A DNA stretch of 64,000 nucleotides from Bugulina stolonifera (lineage: Eukaryota > Bryozoa > Gymnolaemata > Cheilostomatida > Bugulidae): the NCBI GenBank assembly GCA_935421135.1, contig OW285190.1, positions 10,240,501 through 10,304,500 of the forward strand. Direction: 5' to 3'. This document shows, piece after piece, positions 36,101 through 48,798 of the stretch. Position numbers and translations under genes: made by a program. Position 1 is the first letter of the stretch. Every line of letters begins with the position of its first letter. The notes below the pieces were generated by a model that saw only the letters and a list, made by a program, of their open reading frames with translations, searched no databases and was not told where the DNA came from.

Positions 36101-39100
36101 AATTTGATAGCCTGGACTAGTAGTAGACCTACATGTAAACTTTTAATACTGATATTTATTGTACACAGTCATTATTTCATTTTCAAGATTATGACTATTT
36201 TAAAAGTACCAAGTATATTACATAATGTACATGTGTGAATATGACAAATGATCCGCTAATAATAGACATGTGCCAACTTTGTCTATCGACTCTGAAAAAC
36301 GCTAGCAATCAATAATAGGCTTTGCTATAAGCAATCTGTTATACACTGATATATTTTCATACACAGGATAATTATATTATTACACACTACAGTTGGAGTA
36401 CATAAAACATCTACTTTTCTGAATATTGTGTGAAGAGTGTGTAGCACTAGACAATGGTGCTACATATACATGTAGATAAGTAACTTACTGACTTAGTGTT
36501 TGGATTCACTGTGACAATGCATGCATAGATGAAATATTATTGGTGACACTTTACGTATGTTCAAATGTGGAAGTATTACACGTACCAGCTCCGATGTAAT
36601 ACTTGTAGGTATGAATTACGTGCCAACTATTATAACACCACCAGTGACCACTAAGCTGCTATGTAGGACAAATGTTGCTAGAAGTGACAGAATTGGAAGA
36701 GGATGCAGTTCCGTGTTGCATAGTCAGCAATATATCAATGATAGTAAAATTGAAAATAAACATATATTATACACATCATACACTTCCCTTCACAATGAAC
36801 ATCGAGTGTCCTGATGATATATTTTCTGACCAGGCGTCGGTGTATTGAGACTCTATGTTGGGAAGGGAAGTATAAAATCCTGCCTGAACAGGCACACGTA
36901 GCAACTAGCAACGTGGTGGATTCGCAGTGATTCATAACTGATGATACATCCTAATTGGAACAGAATGTGTGAACTTGGTGAAGGCTGAACCAGTTCATCC
37001 TGTTTGTATGTTGTGTTGGTGGGTAATGTCAGGTTGCAAATACCAACCATCATCGCCTGATAACAGAAGTATCACAAACAAAGAACATACTATGTAATCT
37101 TGTATGTGGTCAACCAGGGCAGGTACAACCTCCAATAATGGATTACAAACACATTTTTCCATTACTAAAAATAATACAAGCAACATAATTTACTACTAGT
37201 ACTACAGGCAATAATAGCCAAGCTACAACTGCAGGCACATGCGACCACTTTAAAAGGACATAATATTTCTGTTCCTTATAGTCAAATGCTTGTCAATACT
37301 GCTGTTATGGATATACATGTATTTGGTACTTGCTCACCTAAGGTAAAATCTCTCAAAGGTGACTAGCAACAGTAGTGTGAATATTTATGCCTAGGGAGGG
37401 TGTTCAAACAATGCTATCAGACTCTAACAACATCAGAGTGAATTTTTTTGCAATTTCCAGCTTTGACTCTGTAACTACATATCAGATTTATATCCTGTAA
37501 TTAATTATGTATATGAGTTAAATATAAGTAGGCAAGATTGTCTGATTAAAATATGTGTCATGGCAATTTTATGGACTTTCCTATGTCTGACGACAGAGGT
37601 TTTTATGCTTGCTGTAGGGCTGAAATTCTATGCTAATTAATTGCCATGCCCTGGTATACATGTATTAAGTGGTCCAAATGTAATATGTCTTCTCTAATAG
37701 TTGCTGTGTCAGGAACTACTTGTACCAGTATGCTGCAGATTGCCATGCTCAAGTACTGGCTCACTGCGCATATACACTACAGAATGTGTTTATCAATGGC
37801 CTGTGGGGCCTATCATACTCGTGTTATGCCCTTGGGCTCTTTACCTTGTAATTGTATTGGTGAAGGAACAGTTCGAGTATAGTAGTTAAAAAGAGAACGT
37901 TCCAAAGACGTTCATTTAGAAAACAACCATTACACAACTGTGTAGATTACATAGGGGAACACAACCATTACACAACTGTGTAGATTACATAGGGGAACAC
38001 AACCATTACACAACTGTGTAGATTACATAGGGGAACACAACCATTACACAACTGTGTAGATTACATAGGGGAACACAACCATTACACAACTGTGTAGATT
38101 ACATAGGGGAACACAACCATTACACAACTGTGTAGATTACATAGGGGAACACAACCATTATACAACTGTGTAGATTACATAGGGGAACACAACCATTACA
38201 CAACTGTGTAGATTACATAGGGGAACACAACCATTACACAACTGTGTAGATTACATAGGGGAACACAACCATTATACAACTGTGTAGATTACATAGGGGA
38301 ACACAACCATTACACAACTGTGTAGATTACATAGGGGAACACAACCATTACACAACTGTGTAGATTACATAGGGGAACACAACCATTACACAACTGTGTA
38401 GATTACATAGGGGAACACAACCATTACACAACTGTGTAGATTACATAGGGGAACACAACCATTACACAACTGTGTAGATTACATAGGGGAACACAACCAT
38501 TACACAACTGTGTAGATTACATAGGGGAACACAACCATTACACAACTGTGTAGATTACATAGGGGAACACAACCATTACACAACTGTGTAGATTACATAG
38601 GGGAACACAACCATTACACAACTGTGTAGATTACATAGGGGAACACAACCATTACACAACTGTGTAGATTACATAGGGGAACACAACTCTCAGATAATGC
38701 ATTATTTTTACTTTTTAGTGTTTTCTAAGTTAGTTGCAGTAGTACAAACAAAAAAATGCATAAGCCTAACATTAAAAATAAAAATAAGTTGAAAGCTGGG
38801 AATAGGAATTTAGAGTTTCCAAATAGATGTTTTCCAAACAGACGTATTCAGAAAGTCTTGTTTTTAACTGACATTTTTTAACAGTTGCAAAGTCGTGGCT
38901 ATGTGTCAAATCTGATAAGGTCTAGTAATAGAGCTGTTATATTATATATGAAGCCATGCAAAAAACTGGCATTAAAGCCACGAAATTTTAATGAAACATG
39001 GCATATAGCCTGTTATATTTACCATTCCCATATTGTTTGTTCAGATATACATTAAATATGAATAACATTATTTGAAGTATTCTACAGAAGCTAACAAAGT

Positions 39101-39642
39101 TTCCACTCTCTTTCCCTCTAGCCTCGCTTACTTCTAGGCCTACCTGTTCTATTTCTGTGAATATTATAAAACACCCACCTACATATAGGCCTACAATCCC
39201 AGAAACAATACTTGAAAGGTAGTGATTAGCTGTCCGTGTCAGGTGCGATAAACTCTGGGAAAATAAGCTGGGGGTCATGGGCCTAAAATACAATATAATT
39301 CCTATAGACTTTTATTGGACCACCCAGATGAATAGGCCAATAATCTCTTGGTATTTGACCCTGGTGGGCCATTACCTCTTCATCATATTGTGGTACAGTG
39401 GTAGTTGGCCAATGACTGACCCCACAGAATGCATTCACAAGTCCAGGGGTCTAATCTTCCAATTACAATGTCATAATATATTATGGTAGGCCCTACATGT
39501 AAACTGCCCATTGGTCAAGGAATAGGGCTGGGTAGTTCACTGGGTCAATACTCCAATTAATCATAGGTTAACAGTATTATGCCATTCCCCCACTGTTCTC
39601 TCTTTCATTTCATAATCAGATGTACTCAACTGTCGGAGTGAG
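33174..39642. other. Gene-poor interval with a 38-bp satellite
   Basis: I find no exon with splice support. A locally GC- and CpG-rich patch at about 35020-35280 has an open plus frame but no recognisable domain; it is bracketed by two similar segments (CTGAAATATTTAGCTCATA near 35005 and CTGAAATATCTAGCTCATA near 35300). The satellite is at 37923-38688. The remainder is AT-rich single-copy-looking sequence. Confidence 0.4.
37923..38688. repeat. 38-bp satellite array, about 20 near-identical copies
   Basis: Unit AACCATTACACAACTGTG plus TAGATTACATAGGGGAACAC, repeated about 20 times almost without change. Two units carry ATTATACAAC instead of ATTACACAAC (38157 and 38271), exactly three units apart, which suggests block duplication. 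Each unit holds a short dyad (TACACA...TGTGTA). There are no unique spacers, so it is not a CRISPR array. Confidence 0.95.
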
Positions 39643-42600
39643 ATGGTTGCAGTCTCTACTGATCACTGCTTTCAAAGAGAAGATCGTTCAATCATGGCCG
39701 ACGATACAGCAGCTCCCGACGTTATTATGGCTCGTCGTTCCAGTGACGGCTACTTGACATTCGACCTCAAAATCTCACATATAATCGAACAGGTAAATCT
39801 CTACTCTGTACCTTACATTTACAACTATTTGAGTTGCATGAAGGCACTAAAAGAATTATTAGTTGGCCATTTTCTAAGAATTGAATTTGTTCATACAGAG
39901 AAAAGGCATGTCAGCATACAAGTACATGCCGTAACATGTAGCTAGTGATCAAAAACATTTCGAAGTATGTAGACTGAAGTATATTATATAATTTCAAGTC
40001 ATGCGTAAGAAGACATAGCATTGACCTGGGTGTAGAGTGGGACCACGCAGTGACTTGAATGTCAGTTTGTACAGAACTCTCTTAGCTATAGAGTTATTGT
40101 GAAATGTCAATCGGTGAATACCAGCACCAGGGGGCAGTCTAGTCAACCTTGATAAAATACTAAATAGATAAAATAAGTAGGCCTGCATGTATAGGCTACA
40201 CTACACACCTATCCCAATGCAATTTGAGGTCAAATTTTGCATAACTGTGGTGTTTATAACTGCAATAAACTTTTTAATTATTTCGTAATGAAAATATCAA
40301 AATAATAAATTGTTATTATGTATTATTATTGTTATACATTTGGTATTATAGCTTCCTTGTACGTTAACCTTTACCTTGGATCTTGTTAACTTTAGACATT
40401 AAGAAGGGCGTTCAACAGACCAGACTTTAGGAAATCTACAATAAAAGTTGTGAATGAAGCTGACTTGGCTACCAGTGATAATAACAATCTAAGTGACACC
40501 AAAAAGCTACCAAATATGAAAACTAAGGTGAGTTTTCATGACTAGCAATAAGATTGGTTATAAATACATGTAGTTAATGTTCTCATGGGAACATAATATT
40601 AAATTGCACATTTTCATTATTAATTCACAGCTTGATATATAAATCATCAATTTAAATAGAAGCACTCATTGAGAGACCAAGTGCATCACATCAGTGATCT
40701 GCTCACTCAAGCATAACAGTCATTGAACTGGTACCTGGATTGACCAGGGATTGACCTATATAACAGGAGATTAGTAAAGAATGCCTACTTTAACTATTTT
40801 TGTAGCCACTAATGTAATAATTATAATAATTATTCCAAAATCTTAATCAGATGTCACTTCCATGGTTATAAAGTGAATCATGTAGGTTAATAGAAGGTTA
40901 ATTATACCTCCAGTACTACCTACATTTTGTACTAGTAGGCTACTTACTCTAATATGTAAGCTGAGGCTACTTTCTTCAGTTTTTTTTTGTAAAACTCACC
41001 TTGTAATAAAGGCCATACTTGAAGAATTGTCTGAAATTAAAGCACAATCACTATTGGCTAATATCAACTATTCAGCTGTTACATCATGTTCAGCCATTTT
41101 GATATAATCATCGTAAACCTAGTAATGGTATAGTCAATGTTCAATGACTCGACTATAGAATACATAAATATGAATAAAAGGAGAAGAACTGCATTCAAGT
41201 AAAACTAACAACTTCATTGGTTTTAATTTCTTTTAGCGAATTAAGTCATCTCCAAGTGAGGAATCTTCAGCCATGACTCGTTCATTGAATTGTAAATCTT
41301 TAGAGGCCGTTAAGAGGTCACATTCAGAAGGTTCTTTATACACTGGAGTGTCAACTTCATCAGAATCTACGTCGTCTGCCAAAGGTATTTGTTATATTTT
41401 GATGATCACAATTAGAATAGCTATACAGAGATTATAATGTAAATCGTTGTTGCAGATGTGTATGCAATATGCAGAAATTAACATTTTTTCGGACAAATAC
41501 TTAGATGCATTGCTTATTCAACTTCCAACCTTGAATGGGTAGAACTATTTTTGTCGCTGCTGCGCGCCATTCTAAGCATTACGCGCCATTCTAAGCATTA
41601 CGCGCCATTCTAAGCATTACGCGCCATTCTAAGCATTACGCGCCATTCCAAGCATTACGCGCCATTCTAAGCATTACGCGCCATTCTAAGCATTACGCGC
41701 CATTCTAAGCATTGCGCACTGAGTCTATTCAAGCAATTAATAGAAATCACGAAAGAGGGCGTGGCAAAGAGGTCAAGTTATAGACTTAGTGCATCAGTAT
41801 CTAATCACATTAACCTTGCTAAAATAACAATTCTTTTGCCAAACGTTACAGTCAGTTTTATATAAAGTAAATAAACAACAAGGTCCTGTCTAGAAAAGGA
41901 CCATATTGAACTTTGGGTAATCTAATAATTAGCCAACCAGTGGAGCCGCTAGTAGCCACAAGGAACTGCAGTCGTGTTCTGTGTTGACTTTGCACTCAGT
42001 TGGTAGAAGAGTTTGACTGACAAACCTCAAAACTTTCTGATTTAGTCATTTGTGAAGTTGAATGCTGAACAACTAACATACATTAAAGTTCCAGGGAAGG
42101 GAGTGTAAAGCAATACAAAGTTAGTGATTCACAGAATCTCTAGACAAAGCATTAAAAATGTCAAAGGAAAACTTCTAAATAAGTTTCCGTTATTGCATTA
42201 TTTTTTGCTAAAGTCAACTTAAACTGCATGGCTTCTTCCATGATGGTGTTGACACATTCACACCTGCTGGGTTATGACATTATTATACGCCTGTCACTTT
42301 CTGGTATTTCTCAGAAACATGCAAATACCCTCTGTCCTGACACCAGAGGACCACTGCAGGTTTGACCTCTAGCAGAGGTTTATAACATACAGTGGCTCAC
42401 TATTAGTTTCTACTGGTATAGTTTGATTAATACAATTAATAAATAAATTTAATTTTGCAAATTCTTTTATGCTAAATAATATTATCATACACCTGTCACG
42501 TTCTGATATGCCTCAGAAACATGTAGTTCTAAGAAGTGCCTTGTGTTATTTATGTCTTTTATTTCATGACATAAAAATAGATAATATGGTAGGAATATGC

Positions 42601-45600
42601 CCTATCTGATGCCAAATCAAGTTTTCTCCTTGGTCCTTTTGTGACTTCAAGTTAGTTCCACAACACTTATGCAATTTTTTATTAGATAAAAAACTAGAAT
42701 TAGTCAAACAGTTGAAGGAACCATTGTCAAGTTTTTGGTAGCTGTCCTGCATGTTTTGTAAATTTGCATTATAATACCCTTTTTTGTTGGATATTTGTTT
42801 CTGAAACCATTGTGTTTAATATCCCATAGTATTATTCAGCCATGTTTGCCAAAAATTCTCTGTAGTTTGATACAGCCTAGCTAGAATAAATTATACTCTG
42901 TAGCCTACCAGCAAACAGGCCTATTAGTATAAGCAGTAACGTCAGGTTTCACAATCCCACAAGAGAGCCACAGTTCTCAAACCAGAGTTTTGTAGCCCAC
43001 CGAAATTTTACCCCACCCCCCCCCCCCTCATCTCCACCCACAAATGCTGAATGTATTGGATGAACTCTTCTTGATAAGTGCATGTATTATTATGTATATG
43101 TGGGCCTACTAGCATGTGGGCAGTGTGTGATAGACCATTCCAATGGTCTTGGTATGGGGCAGCAGACAGAGGAAATAATTATAATCAGCTGCGGTTGTAA
43201 AGATGGATATACTGATTATTTAATCCAGTAGAGGTCAATGGTAAGCCACTGTATATTATTCACCTCTTCTAGAGGTCAGACTTGTAGAGGTCTCTGGTGT
43301 CAGAACTCGGGTATTTGCATTTTTAATTCTAAAATGAAGGAAAACAACAAAATAATAAAAAAGTCATTTGGTGCAGTAGCTTTAGCATTGATGGTCAATG
43401 GCACAATCATATCATTAGACTGCAAAAACTCTCTCAATGTTTTATTTGGATTACATTACTTTACGCTACATTTATCATCTCCCACACAGTAATAGTTTTC
43501 ATGTGCAATGTATATAATCTATGGCAGACAGGTGTCGCAATGTAGAGGTCATATGATTATTATTCTACTACAATAACCACAGATTCACCCCATAGACCCA
43601 GCTCTCTAAAATATAATCAAAACAGTAAGATGTAACCTAACCTTGGCTACAGCCACAAATATTCTGTATGAAGGTCTTCATCTTGTTACTCCAGTTGAGC
43701 CAAATGTATAAATTAGTGTAGTGTAGAGTTTGAATGCATAATGGCAATTAAATTTTTAAATAGGCTATTTGCTATTTTTGCAGGAGGCCTACCTAGAAAA
43801 TAAAGTAATAAACTACCAGAGATGTACCCAAACTTTTGATCCTTTTATTATTTTTTACCATTTCTAGTTCTTATTTCTATATATAAATACTAGTTTCACC
43901 TACCTGATGACCTTCAATAATAGTAAAACATCATAGGTCGACATTACATTATTATTAATACTGATGAATTGTAACAACTATAAAATCCATTCAGAGAAAT
44001 TAGAATTTTTGGTTGCCTTTCTAGGCCCATTGTTAGTTACAAGATTAGGTGTTGATAGTCAAAAGACTATAATTTTAGACATGATTCACTTCTATCAGAA
44101 TCTAGCTAAAACATTTCTTGGCTGTCAGTGACATGTTTATAAGACAGGATTAAAAATATTGATATTTTACCCAGTTCAATGACCAGTCACTAAGTATTCC
44201 CAGACATACTTGTATTTCTTTTATTATGATTGACTCTTGTTTGCTCTTGTAATCAAGTTTGCCAATGACCTGCTATCTTAGCTGTTCTCTCTTCAGTCTC
44301 CACTTACTAACGCCAAGATTAGCAATTTTTTGTATCATTGCAACATTTAATCTATGGGGAATGCCAACTGTAGTCGTCACCATCTTAATTGGATACAAGT
44401 TAATTTCCTATGTATTTTGTTGTCCATAGTTTCATTCTCAGCCCTGGGTTTATCTAAACATGGCCATGCTTGCTTTCCTATTGGAATTCACTCAAGACTT
44501 ACATATTTAAGTAATTCACCAAAATCAGATGATTTTAATTACAACTAATTCAAATTTAAATTAGAAAATTCAATCTGTGACAATCCAATGAGTCGTAGTG
44601 TGAGATGGATCTCAAATAATACAACACAGAAGTTGTCTTCCCACAAGTCAAGCATGTATGTGGCTAAAAATAGAAATTCGTTTTCAGATAGTTACTAGTT
44701 TTCTGCTGTGGGCTAGCAATTTGTAGAGTACTTTATTTGATAGACATGTATCTTTAAAGGCACCTATTAGCTGTTAAATACTGATGAGCCTTTAAAAACT
44801 GAAACAGCACACTGTATGCGGATTGAGTAATATAATATTACAGAGCCTACAGCATAACATAATTAAATATAATACAATACATGTATATACCGCTGTGTTC
44901 TTAGGATACAGCATGGCGGCTATAGATGATGACGTCACGCAACAGGAAGCAGATCTGTTTATTAAACGTCTATGCCAGAGACGGGAGAATGAAGAACCGA
45001 TACAGGCTGAGCCTGTCAGTGCCATTCCAATAGACTGGATTGAAAGAGGTAGACATTAACAACACTTATAATCAATTATTAACTACATGAATACATATGT
45101 ACTTACTAGGATGCGTTTACATCTAAGTGCAAGTTTCACATTGTTGGGTATATATCATATATACCACATATAGGCTAGATCTGGGCTAGATGACAAAAGG
45201 CATGGCTTATGTTCTAAATATAGCATAGAGTGTGGGCACTTGAAGCAGTCTCCTGGCAACAGTTCAATGTAATTAAACCGCAAAAAATTCAATAACAGTG
45301 ATGGGAGCAATTGATCTGCATGGAGAATATTTTGTTATTTTGCACGAAAGATGTGATATATTGTGCCTGTGCCCTCTGATGCAATTGACATATTATATAT
45401 TTATTATACAGATATAACCTTTCTGATGCCCGTATTGTTACATAAATATACAGTGTATGTATAGCCTACCTACAGTATGCAAGTAAAAACGAGTAATTGG
45501 CAGCTTAATATTGGTAGAATAAATGAACAAGAAATTAACTGTAAAGGTTTTCGTTCAAAGATGCAACCTAATTGGCTGTATATTATTCTAAAATGACTTG

Positions 45601-48600
45601 TAAAATGGCTCATATAAATTCAAATCTTCTCTATGGCAAGATTAAAGCAGTTTGTTAGTTTGATACCAAACCCGGAGGGCACCGTCTTGTATGTGTCTGA
45701 TTTCAACTTCCTGAAGTTTCTAACTCGGGTGGACAACTCCGAAATATATGGACTTCTCTACTAAATTTACAATATACAGCAGAACTAATAATAACAACAC
45801 TAGGAATACTAAGTAATGTCAATCAATTAGCTGAAAGATGTGATTGATAGAAATGGTATTTCCTGTTCTCAGGTTTCGGTGTATTGATAGAAATGATATT
45901 TTCTGTTCACAGTACTTGGTGTATTGATAGAAATGATATTTCCTGTTCACAGGGTTCAGTGTATTGATAGAAGTGATATTTCCTGCTCACAGGGTTCAGT
46001 GTATTGATAGAAATGATATTTTCTGTTCACAGGACTCGGTGTATTGATAGAAATGGTATTTCCTGTTCACAGTACTCTGTGTATTGATAGAAATGATACT
46101 TTCTGTTCACAGGACTTAGTGTAGAAGAAAAGAAACAGTTTCAAAGATCAATAGCTAACGCTTCTCTTTGTCCTTATGAGAGAAATAGGAGCTTGGATAG
46201 AGTAGAGAGTAAGTGGATGCGCTATAATACTAATTATTAGGAGAGAGTAAATGCAGTCTATATTCTTTTACATGTGCATGTGTACATGCTTTATATGGAG
46301 TAAGTAATCTGATATACATGTACATGCACGTACTTACATGATAATGTACGTACATACTGTAGTGTAGCCCTATGTTACTAGGAAGTAAGTTATTGATTAA
46401 CAATTACTGACTGTATTGAATCACACATAAGTAGGCATCTACAGACAGTGTTTAAAAACTACTAATCGATTTAATCATAGACACATGTGGTAATTACATC
46501 ATGGAGTGACGAGTGTAACAGAAATACTTTAGGTTCCGCCTCCTACAATATTTACACAATATTACACACATTAGCAGCAGCTAGTAGCTTACTGTTTTGT
46601 TACTAGTTTGTACTGTGGAGGTAATATGATTGTTGCAAAAAGATTCTAAAAACTATAGTATCTTCCAATTTGTTCAAATAGTGCAAGAAATTTAGCATGT
46701 GACATTTAATATGTTTCAAAGTTTTTGCCAGTCTTGTCTCAATATGTCAATATAAACAACAGAACCCCTTTAGGCCAGGCTATGGAAATGGCTGAAGAAG
46801 GTTTAATTTTTTTTTAAAACTGAGATAATATGATGAAGCAAAACAAACTACTCTAGTGATACATATAGAAGCATTTCAAACATGTATGTCAAACCAGTAG
46901 CTCTTGGGGAGTTCTGTGTGTGGGTAGTTAGTATACCTCAGACCTCAGGCTGTTTACACATTACGCAATAGAGTTGCCTAAGTGAATATCTTGCACCATG
47001 AAATTGTGTAATCTTTTATTGCAATGCTAGCCAAGATTTCCTTATTCTCTGATATATCCATTTCCTGTTATGCCCCATTCAATCAATCAATGACATGGCC
47101 TATGTCAACTACCTCCTTTTACACAATATACATATATATACATTTTGCTATTTCCTTTGGAGATCCATATAGATTTTAGCCCACAGGCTACTGTATACAC
47201 ATAAGTGTTGTGTAGGGAGCTCAAGGACTCTAGCAAATGCTGTGAGCCTTGAATGGGTTATTCTAATACTGAAGTTGTCCTCTCTCTTTCCTATTGAACA
47301 CTCATTTGATGTGAGAATGGACAACTCCAAAGTTATAGTTTGATTTTGTACATAAAATTATTTGTTTTATAGGTCCAGGCCCAATCATTGAATGCCTGGA
47401 TGGAGAGTAGACAATATATTTTAGGTAATTATAATGCAGATGCTTGCATTGCCTAGTTGAATTTGCTTCATAGCTTAAGCATCTAATAAATATGCTTAAC
47501 TTGTTGTTCATAATCGCTAGTAGCTTTTATTTCCTGCAATAGGCATGTACTACGCCATAAAACTAAATAATAAGTTGATACTTATGGTAGAAAAAGGATT
47601 CCCTTAATATTAGCAGGCTGAGCTGCCTCTTAATATGTTGTGGTTCCTAGTATTATGTATAACAGTTTGCTTGGTTGTTGTAATATTTAGCTTTCTGTGG
47701 AATTGTCTCCACAATTCAGATCTGAAAACAGCTGTCCACTTTGACTGACAACAAAAATTAACATATAGGCCTAGACTACATACTTCTACAACAAACTGAA
47801 ACACGTGCTGATCAAGAAGGTGGAAGTTGAAATAACCTTATACGTGTTTCTGGATATACAAGGGTGTTTTATTAAACATCATGGCATACAATAAGTATTA
47901 GTTTATGTTATGATTTCACATCCTGATCAGAATGTTCCGAAAAATACCATTTCGTTTACTGGTAGAGTTAATAACTTTCAACATATTACTATTGCTATTT
48001 ACATGTAGCCTGTGTTGATTGTTGTGATGAATTACATTCTATCTCGCACATAATGTGAGCACATTTTTCACTGATTGTGTGACCTAGAAAATGCATCGCT
48101 GTATTATATTGACATGCTATATTGAGAAAGCTTCACCAGTATAGGGTGAGAAAATATGTCCCATTGCTATGATGGTGGGTCTGAAGTGGCCATATACATG
48201 TACATTGTATATATTATGTACATGTATGTAGGCTACAACTACATGTATATATACATGTACATTGTATATATTATGTACATGTATGTACATGTATATATAC
48301 AATGTAATAAACACATATACTATGAACAGAACTTTTTTGAGATGAAACTAAGCTTACATTTGTTTTACGTACAGCATTATCAAGGGTTCATTACCTACTC
48401 TCTTTTCAGGAAGGTAAGAACTGTAAGCATAACTTCACTATGTTTTGCTTGCAGAACAAACTGTTGGAGGTACATGTATATCACCAGAGAGGGACAGATC
48501 TCCAGATATCGAGGTAGATGACCCTTTTGAAGATCCAGTAGATCTTCCATCGTCTGATGATCAAAGCAGCAACCATTGTTCTGAGAGCTCCGTCTGCACT

Positions 48601-48798
48601 TCAACCGCTCCTCAACTTTACATACCTGAAGACTGCAAGAGAAGTGTCACTGAAAGTGTCGCTGAGAGTGAGGCTGTCAGTGTGTCATCGTATTATTCAC
48701 TGGCAGATGACATCACTGAACAGGTTTCTTTAGATTCATTCAGTGGTCACATGTCTGATCACATGCGAAGCTTGGCAGACGATGCTTTTATTTCCTAG
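39643..48798 (+). CDS. Unrecognised protein, six coding exons
   Basis: Exons 39643-39792, 40396-40527, 41237-41384, 44905-45048, 46113-46208 and 48455-48798 join in phase to 337 aa. I do not recognise the family. Seen: an N-terminal segment YLTFDLKISHIIEQTLRRAF that may be helical, a basic and Ser-rich middle (KRSHSEGSLYTG, then Ser/Thr runs), an acidic helix-like stretch DDDVTQQEADLFIKRLCQRR, the motif AIPIDWIERGLSVEEKKQF, then an acidic Ser-rich C-terminus (EVDDPFEDPVDLPSSDDQ). No signal peptide or membrane helix. A second start at 39694 (MADDTAAPDV) has a strong context and may be the real one. Intron 3 (3.5 kb) could hide an exon. AATAAA at 49662-49667. Confidence 0.6.
41565..41713. repeat. 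19-bp tandem repeat, about 8 copies
   Basis: GCGCCATTCTAAGCATTAC repeated head to tail, with one C-for-T variant (ATTCCAAG) and a decaying last copy. It lies in intron 3 of the unrecognised gene, about 180 bp after the donor. Confidence 0.92.
42321..43318. mobile_element. About 1-kb element bounded by about 95-bp inverted repeats
   Basis: Arms 42321-42416 and 43225-43318 are imperfect inverted copies (GCAAATACCC outer end, CTGACACCAGAG, TGACCTCTAG, ATACAGTGGCT, CTACTGG inner end). The interior has no convincing coding sequence. A related direct repeat (CCTGTCAC..TTCTG..ATTTCTCAGAAACATG) occurs at about 42290 and again at about 42492. Likely an old non-autonomous foldback element. Confidence 0.6.
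45840..46112 (+). repeat. 40-bp minisatellite carrying 7 copies of an exon 3' splice site
   Basis: The unit reads GTGTATTGATAGAAATGATA then TTTCCTGTTCACAG and a few exonic bases (GACTTA-like). AG dinucleotides end at 45872, 45912, 45952, 45992, 46032, 46072 and 46112, exactly 40 bp apart. The last is the acceptor that joins in phase to exon 5 of the unrecognised gene. Each unit also holds a branch-point-like ATTGATAG and a pyrimidine tract. Confidence 0.93.

Noticed and set aside
37923..38688. CRISPR-like array
   Set aside because: Units are contiguous 38-bp copies with no unique spacers, in an animal genome.
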